Source: Streptomyces sp. M41(2017)
GTDB lineage: Bacteria; Actinomycetota; Actinomycetes; Streptomycetales; Streptomycetaceae
Length of the DNA: 64,000 nucleotides
Direction: 5' to 3'
NCBI RefSeq assembly: GCF_002078175.1
Contig: NZ_MWFK01000001.1
Span: forward strand, 2,232,001 to 2,296,000
Made by a program: the position numbers and the translations under genes. A model generated the notes under the pieces. That model did no database searches, was not told the origin of the DNA, and was given only the letters and a program-made list of their open reading frames with translations. Positions 44,006 through 54,106 of the stretch are shown here, piece by piece. How positions within the stretch are numbered: position 1 is the first letter of the stretch; each line of letters begins with the position of its first letter.

Positions 44006-44989
44006 TCAGTGGTCCTGTTCCAGGATGCCCGACTGGGCGATCAGGAAGCCGAGTTGGGCGCGGCTGCCGCTGCCCAGGGAGGCCGCCAGCTTCGCGATGT
44101 GGGCCCGGCAGGTGCGGACGTTCATCCCCAGCCTGCGGGCGATGGCCTCGTCCACGTGGCCCTCGATGAGCAGCTTGGCTATGGAGCGCTGGACGCCCGT
44201 GATGCCGTCCGGGGTGGACTCGTAGGTGACTTCCTCGCGCAGCGGGGTGGCACGTCGCCAGAGCTGCTCGAAGACCCTGGTCAGATAGCGGACGAGGCCG
44301 GGGTGGCGCAGTTCGAGGGCGAACTGGTTGTCGTCGCTCGCCGGGATGAAGGCGACGGTGCCGTCGCAGATGATGAGCCGCTCGATCAGCTCCTCCAGCG
44401 TCCGGATCTCGATCTTTCCGCTGGCTATCCGGTCCATGTAGGCGGCGGTGCCCTGGCTGTAGCGGACCGTGTGCTGGTAGAGCGTGCGGATGCGGACGCC
44501 GCGGTCGGTGAGCGGGCGGTCCCGTTCGAGGGCCTGGTTCAGGATGTGCTCGCTGCGGCGGCCGCCGGGCTGGATGGTGAGCATCTCCGTGTGGCACTCG
44601 GAGGTGGCGATGTCGAGCGCGGCGTTGATCCGGTCGATGCCCTCCAGCACGGTGATGGCGTGGGTGGGGGCGGGTGCCATCGCGCTGACCATCATGAACG
44701 GCTCGAATGATTCGGTCAGTTCGATGGTGCGCCGCCTGCGCTCCTGGATCTCGCGCTCAATAGGGTGGAGACGCTGGGTGAGCGCGACGGACGGCGGCAC
44801 CGGGCGCAGCCAGTTGGAGTCGTCGGGATCCGGGCGCAGCAGGGCGAACTCCAGCAGGCATGGCGCTGCCGTCGCCTCGGCCCGGGCGATCCGTCCGGTG
44901 CTCAAAGCGCTCGTGTACAAGCGTGCCCCTTCGTCACAAAGTTCCGTGACGGGATGGGGATGTGTCTGGTTTGTGCGTTCTATGGGCAA
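44006..44989 (-). CDS. LuxR-type transcriptional regulator (paralogue B)
   Basis: A 327-residue paralogue of the regulator at 42887, with the same sensor-like N-terminus (CLLEFALLRPDPDD, LTIQPGGRRSEH, ALELRHPGLVRYLTRVFEQLWRRATPL) and HTH GITGVQRSIAKLLIEGHVDEAIARRLGMNVRTCRAHIAKLAASLGSGSRAQLG. TTG at 44989 is chosen: GGGGGGTGG lies upstream and the N-terminus (THPHPVTELCDEGARLY) then aligns with the paralogue (GHPHGADRLCEAGDRVY). An ATG at 45016 is possible. It diverges from the repeat-peptide gene across 112 bases, the classic layout for a dedicated regulator. Confidence 0.85.
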   Translation of the reverse strand: MPIERTNQTHPHPVTELCDEGARLYTSALSTGRIARAEATAAPCLLEFALLRPDPDDSNWLRPVPPSVALTQRLHPIEREIQERRRRTIELTESFEPFMMVSAMAPAPTHAITVLEGIDRINAALDIATSECHTEMLTIQPGGRRSEHILNQALERDRPLTDRGVRIRTLYQHTVRYSQGTAAYMDRIASGKIEIRTLEELIERLIICDGTVAFIPASDDNQFALELRHPGLVRYLTRVFEQLWRRATPLREEVTYESTPDGITGVQRSIAKLLIEGHVDEAIARRLGMNVRTCRAHIAKLAASLGSGSRAQLGFLIAQSGILEQDH

Positions 44990-45010
44990 ATCGCCACCCC
45001 CCAGGGTCCT

Positions 45011-45027
45011 GAACATGCAGGAACATG
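45011..45027. promoter_or_regulatory. Direct repeat in the divergent regulator/precursor promoter
   Basis: GAACATG occurs at 45011-45017 and 45021-45027, one helical turn apart, in the 112-base gap between the TTG of the LuxR-type gene and the GTG of the repeat-peptide gene. This spacing suits cooperative binding of a LuxR-type dimer. Confidence 0.45.
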
Positions 45028-45101
45028 ATGCATCGTGTCGGTGGTGGTGACGTGCCTGAATGAGACATCGTCTTCATTACCGGGGGAGAGGATCCGATCA
45101 A

Positions 45102-45545
45102 GTGAGGACGAAGCCGACTATGTACAGGAGAATGCTTCGCTCGGTACTTGCCACCGCTTTCTCCGCGGTTGTGGCTGTCGGGGCCCTGAGTGGTGTGGGT
45201 CTCGCGGCGGGGGGTTCGTCGACCACCTCCGCGCCACCGGACAGTGGCTGGGGCAGTGAGCCCGCGGTTCTCTCCCTGGACAGTGGCTGGGGCAACGGGC
45301 CGGCGGCTCTCGCTCTGGACAGTGGCTGGGGCAACGCGGCGAAGGCGCTGCCCGCCGACAGCGGCTGGGGCAATGTGGCGAAGGCGCTGCCCGGCGACAG
45401 CGGCTGGGGCAATGTACGGACGGACCTGGCCGACAGCGGCTGGGGCAACGCGAAGACGATCGTGCTGGCTGACAGCGGCTGGGGTTTCGTGGCTCCGGCC
45501 GGCAGTGCTTCGAGTGACGTCACGAAGGCTTCAGTGGACTCATGA
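45102..45545 (+). CDS. Secreted multi-repeat DSGWG peptide, candidate precursor
   Basis: A 147-residue protein. Residues 1-38 form a signal peptide: basic RTKPTMYRRMLRS, hydrophobic VLATAFSAVVAVGALSGVGLAA. After a short STTSAPP spacer the pentapeptide DSGWG occurs seven times, at residues 47, 60, 73, 86, 99, 111 and 124, five of them as DSGWGN. Spacers of 6-7 residues are hydrophobic with a conserved Leu near the end (AVLSL, AALAL, KALPA, KALPG). No cysteines. GTG at 45102 has GGGGGAGAGG upstream; ATG at 45120 is an alternative. The next gene overlaps its stop as ATGA. I know no family; it could be a multi-core ribosomal peptide or a secreted repeat protein. Confidence 0.82.
   Translation: MRTKPTMYRRMLRSVLATAFSAVVAVGALSGVGLAAGGSSTTSAPPDSGWGSEPAVLSLDSGWGNGPAALALDSGWGNAAKALPADSGWGNVAKALPGDSGWGNVRTDLADSGWGNAKTIVLADSGWGFVAPAGSASSDVTKASVDS
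45240..45488 (+). repeat. Seven in-frame DSGWG-coding repeats
   Basis: Copies start at 45240, 45279, 45318, 45357, 45396, 45432 and 45471, a 39-base period with one step of 36. The core GACAGYGGCTGGGGC is almost invariant at DNA level while spacers vary, which implies either recent expansion or selection on the core. Confidence 0.95.
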
Positions 45546-45877
45546 CTACACCACCCGACGACCGTTCGTTCCGGCGCGAGATGGCGACCGCGTACCGCTC
45601 CGGCTGGCATTTCATCGACCTGGTCACCGCCATCCCCCACAGCGGTGACTCGCTGATGGTGACCGTCTTCGGTGAGCCCGTCGTCGTCACGCGCGACGAC
45701 GACGAGGACGTACGGGCCTATCGGTGTCTGCGGCGGCCTCGGGGGGCGCCGCAGCCAGTACGGTGCGCCATCCGGTACGGAATGATCTTCGTGAACCTCG
45801 ATCAGCGCGACGCGCGACTGACCGGGCCCGACATCCCCGATGTAGAGACCATCGCAGCCACCCCCCGCAGTGCCTGA
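45542..45877 (+). CDS. Small Rieske-like protein with both ligand histidines replaced
   Basis: A 111-residue cytoplasmic protein. GWHFIDLVTAIPHSGDSLMVTVFGEPVVVTRDDDEDVRAY resembles the N-terminal Rieske domain of ring-hydroxylating oxygenases, and YGMIFVNLDQRDA matches the segment that follows it there. Where a Rieske domain has C-x-H and C-x2-H, this protein has C62-x-R64 and C75-x2-R78, with a shortened gap. Both cysteines stay and both histidines become arginine. The catalytic mononuclear iron domain is absent. ATG at 45542 overlaps the precursor stop (ATGA), so the two are co-translated. It may be an unusual Fe-S protein, a peptide-recognition domain, or decayed. Confidence 0.7.
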   Translation: MTTPPDDRSFRREMATAYRSGWHFIDLVTAIPHSGDSLMVTVFGEPVVVTRDDDEDVRAYRCLRRPRGAPQPVRCAIRYGMIFVNLDQRDARLTGPDIPDVETIAATPRSA

Positions 45878-45920
45878 CGCGATTCCCCCGTCGTAGTAGA
45901 TCGCGCAGGTACTTCCCCCC

Positions 45921-45966
45921 GCAGCGGCGTCACCGTGACCTGAACACGGTGACGCCGCTGCAGTTT
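45921..45966 (+). terminator. Rho-independent terminator of the repeat-peptide operon
   Basis: A 17-base perfect stem (45921-45937 with 45945-45961) and loop ACCTGAA are followed by AGTTTTCCC, about 44 bases after the Rieske-like stop. It closes a two-gene unit. Confidence 0.92.
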
Positions 45967-46055
45967 TCCCGGAGAACTCCGGGTTTCCGCCGATCCCGGC
46001 GAGGGCTGGAACCAGCCGTCGCGACGCGGCGCGCAGCCGGCTCCGCGGGTCGTTC

Positions 46056-46469
46056 TCAGCCGTGGCCCAGTGCCCGCGTCAGCTCGATCTCGATGACCAC
46101 GCGGGCCGGGTTCGGGGACGGCACGCGCTCGTAGCGCTCCGAGTACCGCCGCACCGCGTCGGCGACGCGCTCGGGGTCCGTGGACACCCGGGCCAGCCCC
46201 TCCAGCGTCGCCCAGCGCCTGCCGTCCACCTGGCAGACCGCCACCCGCGCCCCGTCCGGCCCCGCCGCCCGTACGTGGGCCGCCTTGGCGGTGGCCCCGC
46301 CGGTGATGATCCGGGCGAGGCCGGCCTCGGGGTCGTAGGTGACGCCGACGGGCACCACGTGCGGGGTGCCGTCGTGTCGCAGCGTCGTCAGGGTGCAGAG
46401 GTGGCGCTCACGCCAGAAGCGCAGGTAGGCGGCGTCGGGTCGCCGCGGGTCCACCGGAAGGGAAGCCAT
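46056..46469 (-). CDS. Pyridoxamine 5'-phosphate oxidase-fold protein (F420/FMN-type)
   Basis: A 137-residue flavin- or F420-binding split-barrel protein: YLRFWRERHLCTLTTLRHDGTPHVVPVGVTYDP, then ATAKAAHVRAAGPDGARVAVCQVDGRRWATLEGLARV and a C-terminal ERVPSPNPARVVIEIELTRALG. Residue pattern matches the actinobacterial TIGR03618-like F420-dependent group. ATG at 46469 is the start. It diverges from clpB over 129 bases and is convergent with the repeat-peptide operon. Physiological substrate unknown. Confidence 0.87.
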   Translation of the reverse strand: MASLPVDPRRPDAAYLRFWRERHLCTLTTLRHDGTPHVVPVGVTYDPEAGLARIITGGATAKAAHVRAAGPDGARVAVCQVDGRRWATLEGLARVSTDPERVADAVRRYSERYERVPSPNPARVVIEIELTRALGHG

Positions 46470-46517
46470 GGGGCCTGAATCTACGCCCCGCTCCGCCCGT
46501 TCCTGTCCCGCTCCAGC

Positions 46518-46538
46518 CTTGAGTGGAATAGACTCAAG
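46518..46538 (+). promoter_or_regulatory. Perfect HAIR operator upstream of clpB
   Basis: CTTGAGT-N7-ACTCAAG matches the HspR consensus exactly, 60 bases before the clpB GTG. A TAGACT -10-like element (46529-46534) lies within it. clpB therefore belongs to the same HspR regulon as the dnaK operon. Confidence 0.93.
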
Positions 46539-46598
46539 TTTGTGCACGTTGCCCGTGTCAGGCAACGGTCGGAACGCCAGGAGGAGGAGAACGCGAAC

Positions 46599-49211
<2,613 letters not shown>

Positions 49212-49231
49212 CCGGAGCACGGATTCCGGTC

Positions 49232-49261
49232 AGGGCCCGCGGCTCCGTCGCCGCGGGCCCT
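49232..49261 (+). terminator. Terminator of clpB
   Basis: AGGGCCCGCGG (49232-49242) pairs with CCGCGGGCCCT (49251-49261), about 20 bases after the clpB stop. The rest of the gap to 49521 shows no gene. Confidence 0.85.
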
Positions 49262-49521
49262 CGGCGTGTCCGGAACCGGCCGGCTCCTCCGGCGTCCGGG
49301 GGGAGACGGGGCGCCGGTCCCCTGAGGGACCGACATGTGCATGTTCATCCCGCCGTCGCCGCCGCGCCGCCCCGCATACCCCCGTGGCCCATCCCCACCT
49401 GGCCCGATGCCTCCGGGTGACCGGATCTTGTCAGCCCCCGGCGGACAGGCCCGGCCAGGGGTTGCCACCCCCCGCCCCGCATGGGGGAGGATGGCAGGAT
49501 CCGTACGAAGGGAAATACACG

Positions 49522-50052
49522 GTGAGCATCGACCCGTCCTCGATTCCGAACTTCGGGGGCCAGCCCGAGCCGCAGCCCGGCGGCCCCGCGGGCCCCGTGG
49601 TCCCGGATCAGGACCTCGTGAAGCAGCTCCTGGAGCAGATGGAGCTGAAGTACGTCGTCGACGACGAGGGTGACCTCGCGGCGCCGTGGGAGGAGTTCCG
49701 TACGTACTTCATGTTCCGCGGCGAGGGTGACCAGCAGGTCTTCTCGGTGCGGACGTTCTACGACCGGCCCCACCAGCTCGAGGAGAAGCCCGCGCTCCTG
49801 GAGTCGATCGACGACTGGAACCGCCGCACCCTGTGGCCGAAGGTCTACAGCCACACGCACGACGACGGCACCGTCCGCCTGATCGGCGAGGCGCAGATGC
49901 TGATCGGCACCGGCGTCAGCCTGGAGCACTTCGTGTCCTCCACGGTCAGCTGGGTCCGCGCCGCCATCGAGTTCGACAAGTGGCTCGTCGAGCAGCTCGG
50001 CCTGGAGCAGGAGATCAACGAGGCGGAGAAGCCCGAGGACGACGGGGAGTAG
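49522..50052 (+). CDS. YbjN-domain protein
   Basis: A 176-residue protein. A Pro/Gly-rich start precedes the YbjN-like fold: LVKQLLEQMELKYVVDDEGDLAAPWEEFRTYFMFRGEGDQQVFSVRTFYDR and ALLESIDDWNRRTLWPKVYSHTHDDGTVRLIGEAQMLIGTGVSLEHFVSSTVSWV. YbjN proteins resemble type III secretion chaperones in fold and are thought to bind other proteins; no target is known here. GTG at 49522 has AAGGGAA upstream. It is separate from its convergent mannosyltransferase-like neighbour. Confidence 0.85.
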   Translation: MSIDPSSIPNFGGQPEPQPGGPAGPVVPDQDLVKQLLEQMELKYVVDDEGDLAAPWEEFRTYFMFRGEGDQQVFSVRTFYDRPHQLEEKPALLESIDDWNRRTLWPKVYSHTHDDGTVRLIGEAQMLIGTGVSLEHFVSSTVSWVRAAIEFDKWLVEQLGLEQEINEAEKPEDDGE

Positions 50053-50101
50053 TTCTCCTCCCCGCGGCGGCGCTCCCCTCGCGCACCCTCGCGGACACGC
50101 T

Positions 50102-51301
50102 CTAGAGCGGGGTGTGCGCGACCACGACGAGATACGCGCCGTAGGCGAACGAGAGCCCGGCCAGGGCACCGACCACCAGGGTCGCGTGCCAGGGGCGGGC
50201 TCTCGCCGTCCCCACCAGGGCCGAGGCGAGCGGCAGCAGCAGCGGGAACGCGGGCAGCAGGAAGCGCGGCTTCGACGCGAAGAACCCCGAGCCGCCCAGC
50301 GTGATCAGCAGCAGGACCCCGCTGTGCACCAGCAGCGGCAGCGGCGCCCGCTCCGCGATCAGCAGCGCGTACAGCAGCACGGCCGCCGCGACGATCACCA
50401 TCGCCATGGGGAACGCGAACCGGCCGCCGTGCAGCAGCAGGTGGCGGACGGACCGGAGGGCACCCGCGCCGAGGTCGAAACGCGAGCCCCAGCTCCGCTG
50501 CACCGCGAAGTAGCCGCCGAGCAGGTCGCCCCTGCGGTGGCCGACCCACAGCACGTAGCCCGCCCAGCCGAGCGGTGCGAGCGCGGCGCCCGTCCACAGC
50601 CTGTGGGAAACCCTGCCGCGGCGGCGCGCGAGCTCGCACACCGCCGCCGCGAGGACCGCGGCGGCCACCGCGAGGCCGTTCGGCCGGGTCAGCCCCGCGA
50701 GCGCGGCCAGCACGCCTGCCCACACCCAGCGCCCGTCGAGCACCGCGTACAGGGACCAGGCGGCGAAGGCGGTGAGCAGGGGCTCGGTGTACGCCATCGA
50801 CAGCACCACCGAGTGCGGCAGCAGCGCCCACAGCAGCACCAGCGCCGTCCCGACCGCCCGGCCGCGCAGCCGGGCCCCGACCGCGTAGATCCCGCACGCC
50901 GCGACGGCCGCCGCGAGCCAGGAGACCAGCAGGGCCGCGGTGCTCGCGTTCAGGGGCGTCAGCGCGGTCACCGCGCGCACGAGTCCCGGGTACAGCGGGA
51001 AGAACGCCAGGTCGCTGTAGACGACCCCGGGGCGCAGATGCAGGGTGCGGCCGTAGCCGTGTGCCGCGATCCTCAGGTACCAGAGCGAGTCCCAGGACCG
51101 CGCGAGCAGTGTCGCCGGATGTCTGCCGGTGGCCCACGCGGTCGCGGCGAGCACGAGCACGCCCGTCGCGCGCGCGGCGGCGAACAGCCCGAGCGCGGTC
51201 AGCAGGGGGGACCACCCGGCGCGCGCGCCGCGGGAGGGGCCGACGGTACGCCCGGCGGGTTCCGCGACGGCGGGGCGGGCGAGGGTGTTCGGGTGGGTCA
51301 C
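50102..51301 (-). CDS. GT-C-type mannosyltransferase-like membrane protein
   Basis: A 399-residue multi-pass protein with about ten helices. The long first loop contains ARSWDSLWYLRIAAHGYG, the W-D-x2-W/Y-x2-I-A-x2-G-Y motif of the PIG-V/mannosyltransferase-like group with its essential Asp; VVYSDLAFFPLYPGLVRAV follows. Enzymes of this type use polyprenyl-phosphate-mannose on the outer membrane face. GTG at 51301. It stands alone and convergent with the YbjN gene. The acceptor is unknown. Confidence 0.82.
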   Translation of the reverse strand: MTHPNTLARPAVAEPAGRTVGPSRGARAGWSPLLTALGLFAAARATGVLVLAATAWATGRHPATLLARSWDSLWYLRIAAHGYGRTLHLRPGVVYSDLAFFPLYPGLVRAVTALTPLNASTAALLVSWLAAAVAACGIYAVGARLRGRAVGTALVLLWALLPHSVVLSMAYTEPLLTAFAAWSLYAVLDGRWVWAGVLAALAGLTRPNGLAVAAAVLAAAVCELARRRGRVSHRLWTGAALAPLGWAGYVLWVGHRRGDLLGGYFAVQRSWGSRFDLGAGALRSVRHLLLHGGRFAFPMAMVIVAAAVLLYALLIAERAPLPLLVHSGVLLLITLGGSGFFASKPRFLLPAFPLLLPLASALVGTARARPWHATLVVGALAGLSFAYGAYLVVVAHTPL

Positions 51302-51442
51302 ACCCGAACTGTGCGATCCCCGCGGGGGGTTCGCGAGCCGGGAGCACCCGTGCGGGTACGCGTCTCCGCCGCCCGGCGTGGCGCACGGACGGGCACGTCC
51401 GCCGGTGCTAGGAACGGTCCTGCTGCCGCCCCGGCGGCCGGG

Positions 51443-52657
51443 CTACCAGGCCGCCTTCAGTCGTCGCGAGGCCTCCTCCAGCACGTCCGTCCGCTTGCAG
51501 AACGCGAACCGCACGAACGGCGCGCCCGCCTCCCGGTGGTCGTAGAAGACGGCGTTCGGGATGGCGACGACGCCGGCCCGCTCGGGCAGCGCGCGGCAGA
51601 ACGCGAAGCCGTCGGACTCGCCGAGCGGCCGGATGTCGGTGGTGACGAAGTACGTGCCCTGCGGGCGGAACACCGAGAACCCCGCGTCGGTGAGTCCCGC
51701 CGCCAGTACGTCCCGCTTGCGCAGCATGTCCGCGCGGAACCCGTCGAAGTACGTGTCGGGCAGCGCCAGTGCCTCGGCGACCGCGTACTGGAAGGGCCCG
51801 GAGGACACGTAGGTGAGGAACTGCTTCGCCGAGCGGACCGCCGTCACCAGATCGGGCGACGCCGTCACCCAGCCGACCTTCCAGCCGGTGAAGGAGAACG
51901 TCTTGCCCGCGCTGCCGATGGTGACCGTCCGCTCGCGCATGCCGGGCAGGGTGGCGAGCGGGATGTGCTCGGCGTCGTCGAAGACCAGGTGTTCGTAGAC
52001 CTCGTCGGTCACCACGAGCAGGTCCCGCTCGACGGCGAGCCGGGCGATCTCCGTCAGCTCGGCCCGGGTCAGGACGGTGCCCGTCGGGTTGTGGGGGGTG
52101 TTGAGCAGCAGCAGCCGGGTCCGGTCGGTGACCGCGTCCCGCAGCTCGTCGAGGTCGAGCCGGAAGCGGCGGTGCGGGACCCCGCCCGGGGTGTCGGCGG
52201 CGGCCTCCTCGTCGGGGCGCAGGGTCACCGGCACCCGGGTGCCGCCCGCCAGGGCGATGGAGGCCGCGTACGAGTCGTAGTACGGCTCCAGGGCGATCAC
52301 CTCGTCGCCCGGTTCCAGCAGCGCGAGCAGGGCGGCGGCGATGGCCTCGGTGGCGCCCGCCGTCACCAGCACCTCGGTGTCGGGGTCGTAGGACAGGCCG
52401 TACCGGCGCTCCTGGTGCGCGGCGACGGCGGCGCGCAGTTCCGGGACGCCCGGCCCCGGCGGGTACTGGTTGCCGCGGCCGTCCCGCAGCGCGCGGACGG
52501 CCGCCTCCCGGATCTCCTCGGGACCGTCCGTGTCGGGGAAACCCTGGCCGAGGTTGATCGCCCCGGTGCTCGTCGCGAGGGCGGACATCTCGGCGAAGAT
52601 CGTCGTCCCGAACTCGGCGAGCCGGCGGTTCAACAGGGGTCGCGCGCTGGAGGTCAT
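51443..52657 (-). CDS. PLP-dependent aminotransferase (class I/II)
   Basis: A 404-residue fold-type I aminotransferase of the kynurenine/methionine aminotransferase (YbdL-like) group. Motifs: INLGQGFPDTDGP, VLVTAGATEAIAAALLALLEPGDEVIALEPYYDSYA, LLLLNTPHNPTGTVLTRAEL, VVTDEVYEHLVFDDAEH, and the PLP lysine in TIGSAGKTFSFTGWKVGW. ATG at 52657 has GGAGG nine bases upstream; ATG 52666 is also possible. It may transaminate a broad set of amino acids; the kynurenine genes at 62705-64000 are not adjacent but make a kynurenine link worth noting. Confidence 0.92.
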   Translation of the reverse strand: MTSSARPLLNRRLAEFGTTIFAEMSALATSTGAINLGQGFPDTDGPEEIREAAVRALRDGRGNQYPPGPGVPELRAAVAAHQERRYGLSYDPDTEVLVTAGATEAIAAALLALLEPGDEVIALEPYYDSYAASIALAGGTRVPVTLRPDEEAAADTPGGVPHRRFRLDLDELRDAVTDRTRLLLLNTPHNPTGTVLTRAELTEIARLAVERDLLVVTDEVYEHLVFDDAEHIPLATLPGMRERTVTIGSAGKTFSFTGWKVGWVTASPDLVTAVRSAKQFLTYVSSGPFQYAVAEALALPDTYFDGFRADMLRKRDVLAAGLTDAGFSVFRPQGTYFVTTDIRPLGESDGFAFCRALPERAGVVAIPNAVFYDHREAGAPFVRFAFCKRTDVLEEASRRLKAAW

Positions 52658-52793
52658 GCGCGCCATCCTCCGCCCAAGCCCCGCAGTCCTCAACTCACCG
52701 CCGCCGACGGGCACCCGTGCCGGGCCGGGGTCAGCGGGCCCCTCCCGCCGGTCCGTCGGCCGGTCCCGCTGCGCGCCCCCCCCGGCCGGTCCC

Positions 52794-53222
52794 TCAGTCG
52801 ATGCAGAACTCGTTGCCCTCGATGTCCAGCATCGGGATGCACGCGTCGTCGCCGTCGTACAGCGTCCGCACGTGGACGGCCCCGAGCGGTTCCAGCCGTG
52901 CGCGCTCGGCCTCCAGCGCGGCGAGGCGCTCCTCGCCCACGAGCCCGGTGCCCACCCGCACGTCGAGATGCACCCGGTTCTTGACGGCCTTCCCCTCGGG
53001 GACGCGCTGGAAGTACAACCGGGGACCGACGCCCGAGGGGTCGACGCAGGCGAACCACGCGTCCCGCCCCTCGGGCGGCTGCGCGGCCTTGAACGCGTCC
53101 CACGTGGCGAACCCCTCCGGCGGCGGCGGGACGACGTACCCGAGCACCTCGCACCAGAAGCGCGCCAGGCGCTCGGGCTCCGCGCAGTCGAAGGTGACCT
53201 GGAACTTCTTGATCGACGTCAT
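52794..53222 (-). CDS. VOC-superfamily (glyoxalase-fold) protein
   Basis: A 142-residue protein with FQVTFDCAEPERLARFWCEVLGY, LYFQRVPEGKAVKNRVHLDVRV and IPMLDIEGNEFCID, the standard vicinal-oxygen-chelate pattern with H and E as candidate metal ligands. ATG at 53222 starts the fold. It could be a dioxygenase-like enzyme or a resistance-type binding protein. Its neighbours (aminotransferase on the same strand, Cys-rich miniprotein divergent) do not reveal its role. Confidence 0.83.
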   Translation of the reverse strand: MTSIKKFQVTFDCAEPERLARFWCEVLGYVVPPPPEGFATWDAFKAAQPPEGRDAWFACVDPSGVGPRLYFQRVPEGKAVKNRVHLDVRVGTGLVGEERLAALEAERARLEPLGAVHVRTLYDGDDACIPMLDIEGNEFCID

Positions 53223-53278
53223 GGGGCCACCGTAGGGAGGAGCGGCGCCCGGAGGCATCCCCGTTTCCGGATGCTCAG

Positions 53279-53333
53279 GAGTTGCTCAACTCTGCTTTGG
53301 GGCGTGACGCGTGAGGGCATCCCCCTGTCACGC
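53279..53333. promoter_or_regulatory. Inverted repeats upstream of the Gly/Cys-rich gene
   Basis: GAGTTG-CT-CAACTC (53279-53292) is a perfect inverted repeat, and GCGTGAC (53302-53308) is matched by GTCACGC (53327-53333). They lie 67-121 bases before the miniprotein start, and the first is suitable as an operator. Confidence 0.4.
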
Positions 53334-53399
53334 AAGACCGGAATCGAGAAGCACGGCCCACGGGGGGCCGCTTCGGGGGAACGAAAGGAGGGTGACGCC

Positions 53400-53714
53400 A
53401 TGATCTTCGGCATCATCCTGGCGGTCGTCCTGCTCGTCGTGTTCGTGAAGGCCGTGAGCGGGGGCAGCAAGCGCAAGCGCCGGTCCGGGGGCCGTTCGGG
53501 AAGCGGTTCGGGAAGCAGTGACAGCAGCTGGTGGGCCGGTGGCGGGGCCGCGGCCGGCGGCAGCAGCGCGTCCTGTTCGTCGGGCGGTTCGTCCGGCGGT
53601 CACCACGGCGGCCACGGGGGTCACTCCTGTGGGGGTCACTCGTCGTGCGGAGGCTCGTCCTGCGGAGGCGGGTCCTCGTGCGGAGGCGGCGGCGGATGCG
53701 GCGGAGGCAGCTGA
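53400..53714 (+). CDS. Small membrane protein with Gly/His/Cys-rich tail
   Basis: A 104-residue protein. MIFGIILAVVLLVVFVKAVSGG is one membrane helix, followed by a basic KRKRRSGGRSG stretch and a Ser/Gly region. From about residue 56 it is nearly only Gly, Ser, His and Cys: repeated HGG and SCGG units with six cysteines. This layout suggests a metal-binding or disulfide-crosslinked tail held at the membrane. AAAGGAGGGTGA before ATG 53400 is a near-perfect ribosome site, so it is strongly translated. I recognise no family. A terminator follows. Confidence 0.72.
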   Translation: MIFGIILAVVLLVVFVKAVSGGSKRKRRSGGRSGSGSGSSDSSWWAGGGAAAGGSSASCSSGGSSGGHHGGHGGHSCGGHSSCGGSSCGGGSSCGGGGGCGGGS

Positions 53715-53757
53715 CACGGGGCAGCTGAGCTCCGCGCGGGAACGCGCATCCGGCGCA

Positions 53758-53799
53758 CGGAAGTGCCCGTCGGCAGACCTCTGCCGGCGGGCACTTCCG
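53758..53799 (+). terminator. Terminator after the Gly/Cys-rich gene
   Basis: A 19-base stem with one G-T pair (53758-53776 with 53781-53799), 44 bases past the stop. The rest of the gap to 54106 is AT-rich in part (53865-53995) and likely the promoter of the next gene; no other gene was seen. Confidence 0.85.
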
Positions 53800-54106
53800 T
53801 ACCCCCGGGCGTACGCCGTAGTTGAACAGTTGAGCTGTGCAGCCCTCGGGGGGATGGAAACCCTACGAAGTTGGGTAAAAACGCTGTGGCGGCGCCACCG
53901 TTCATGATTCCCTCTAAACCACCACAGCAGCCCTGGTAAATCACCGAAGCGGCCCTGGGCCGACAGGCTTTCGGAAGTCCATCGGATGGTCCTATCGGAA
54001 CCGTCCTCCGGAAGTCCTTCCGGCCGGGCCGACCGGGCCGTTCCCCCGGTGCCGACCGGCTGCGCCGGAACCCCACCTCACCTTTGCGTGCTAGCGGAGC
54101 CGACCC

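Noticed and set aside
45102..45877. Lanthipeptide, lasso peptide or thiopeptide precursor
   Set aside because: No cysteine in the precursor and none of the required cyclase, dehydratase, protease or transporter genes nearby; the signal peptide is also atypical.
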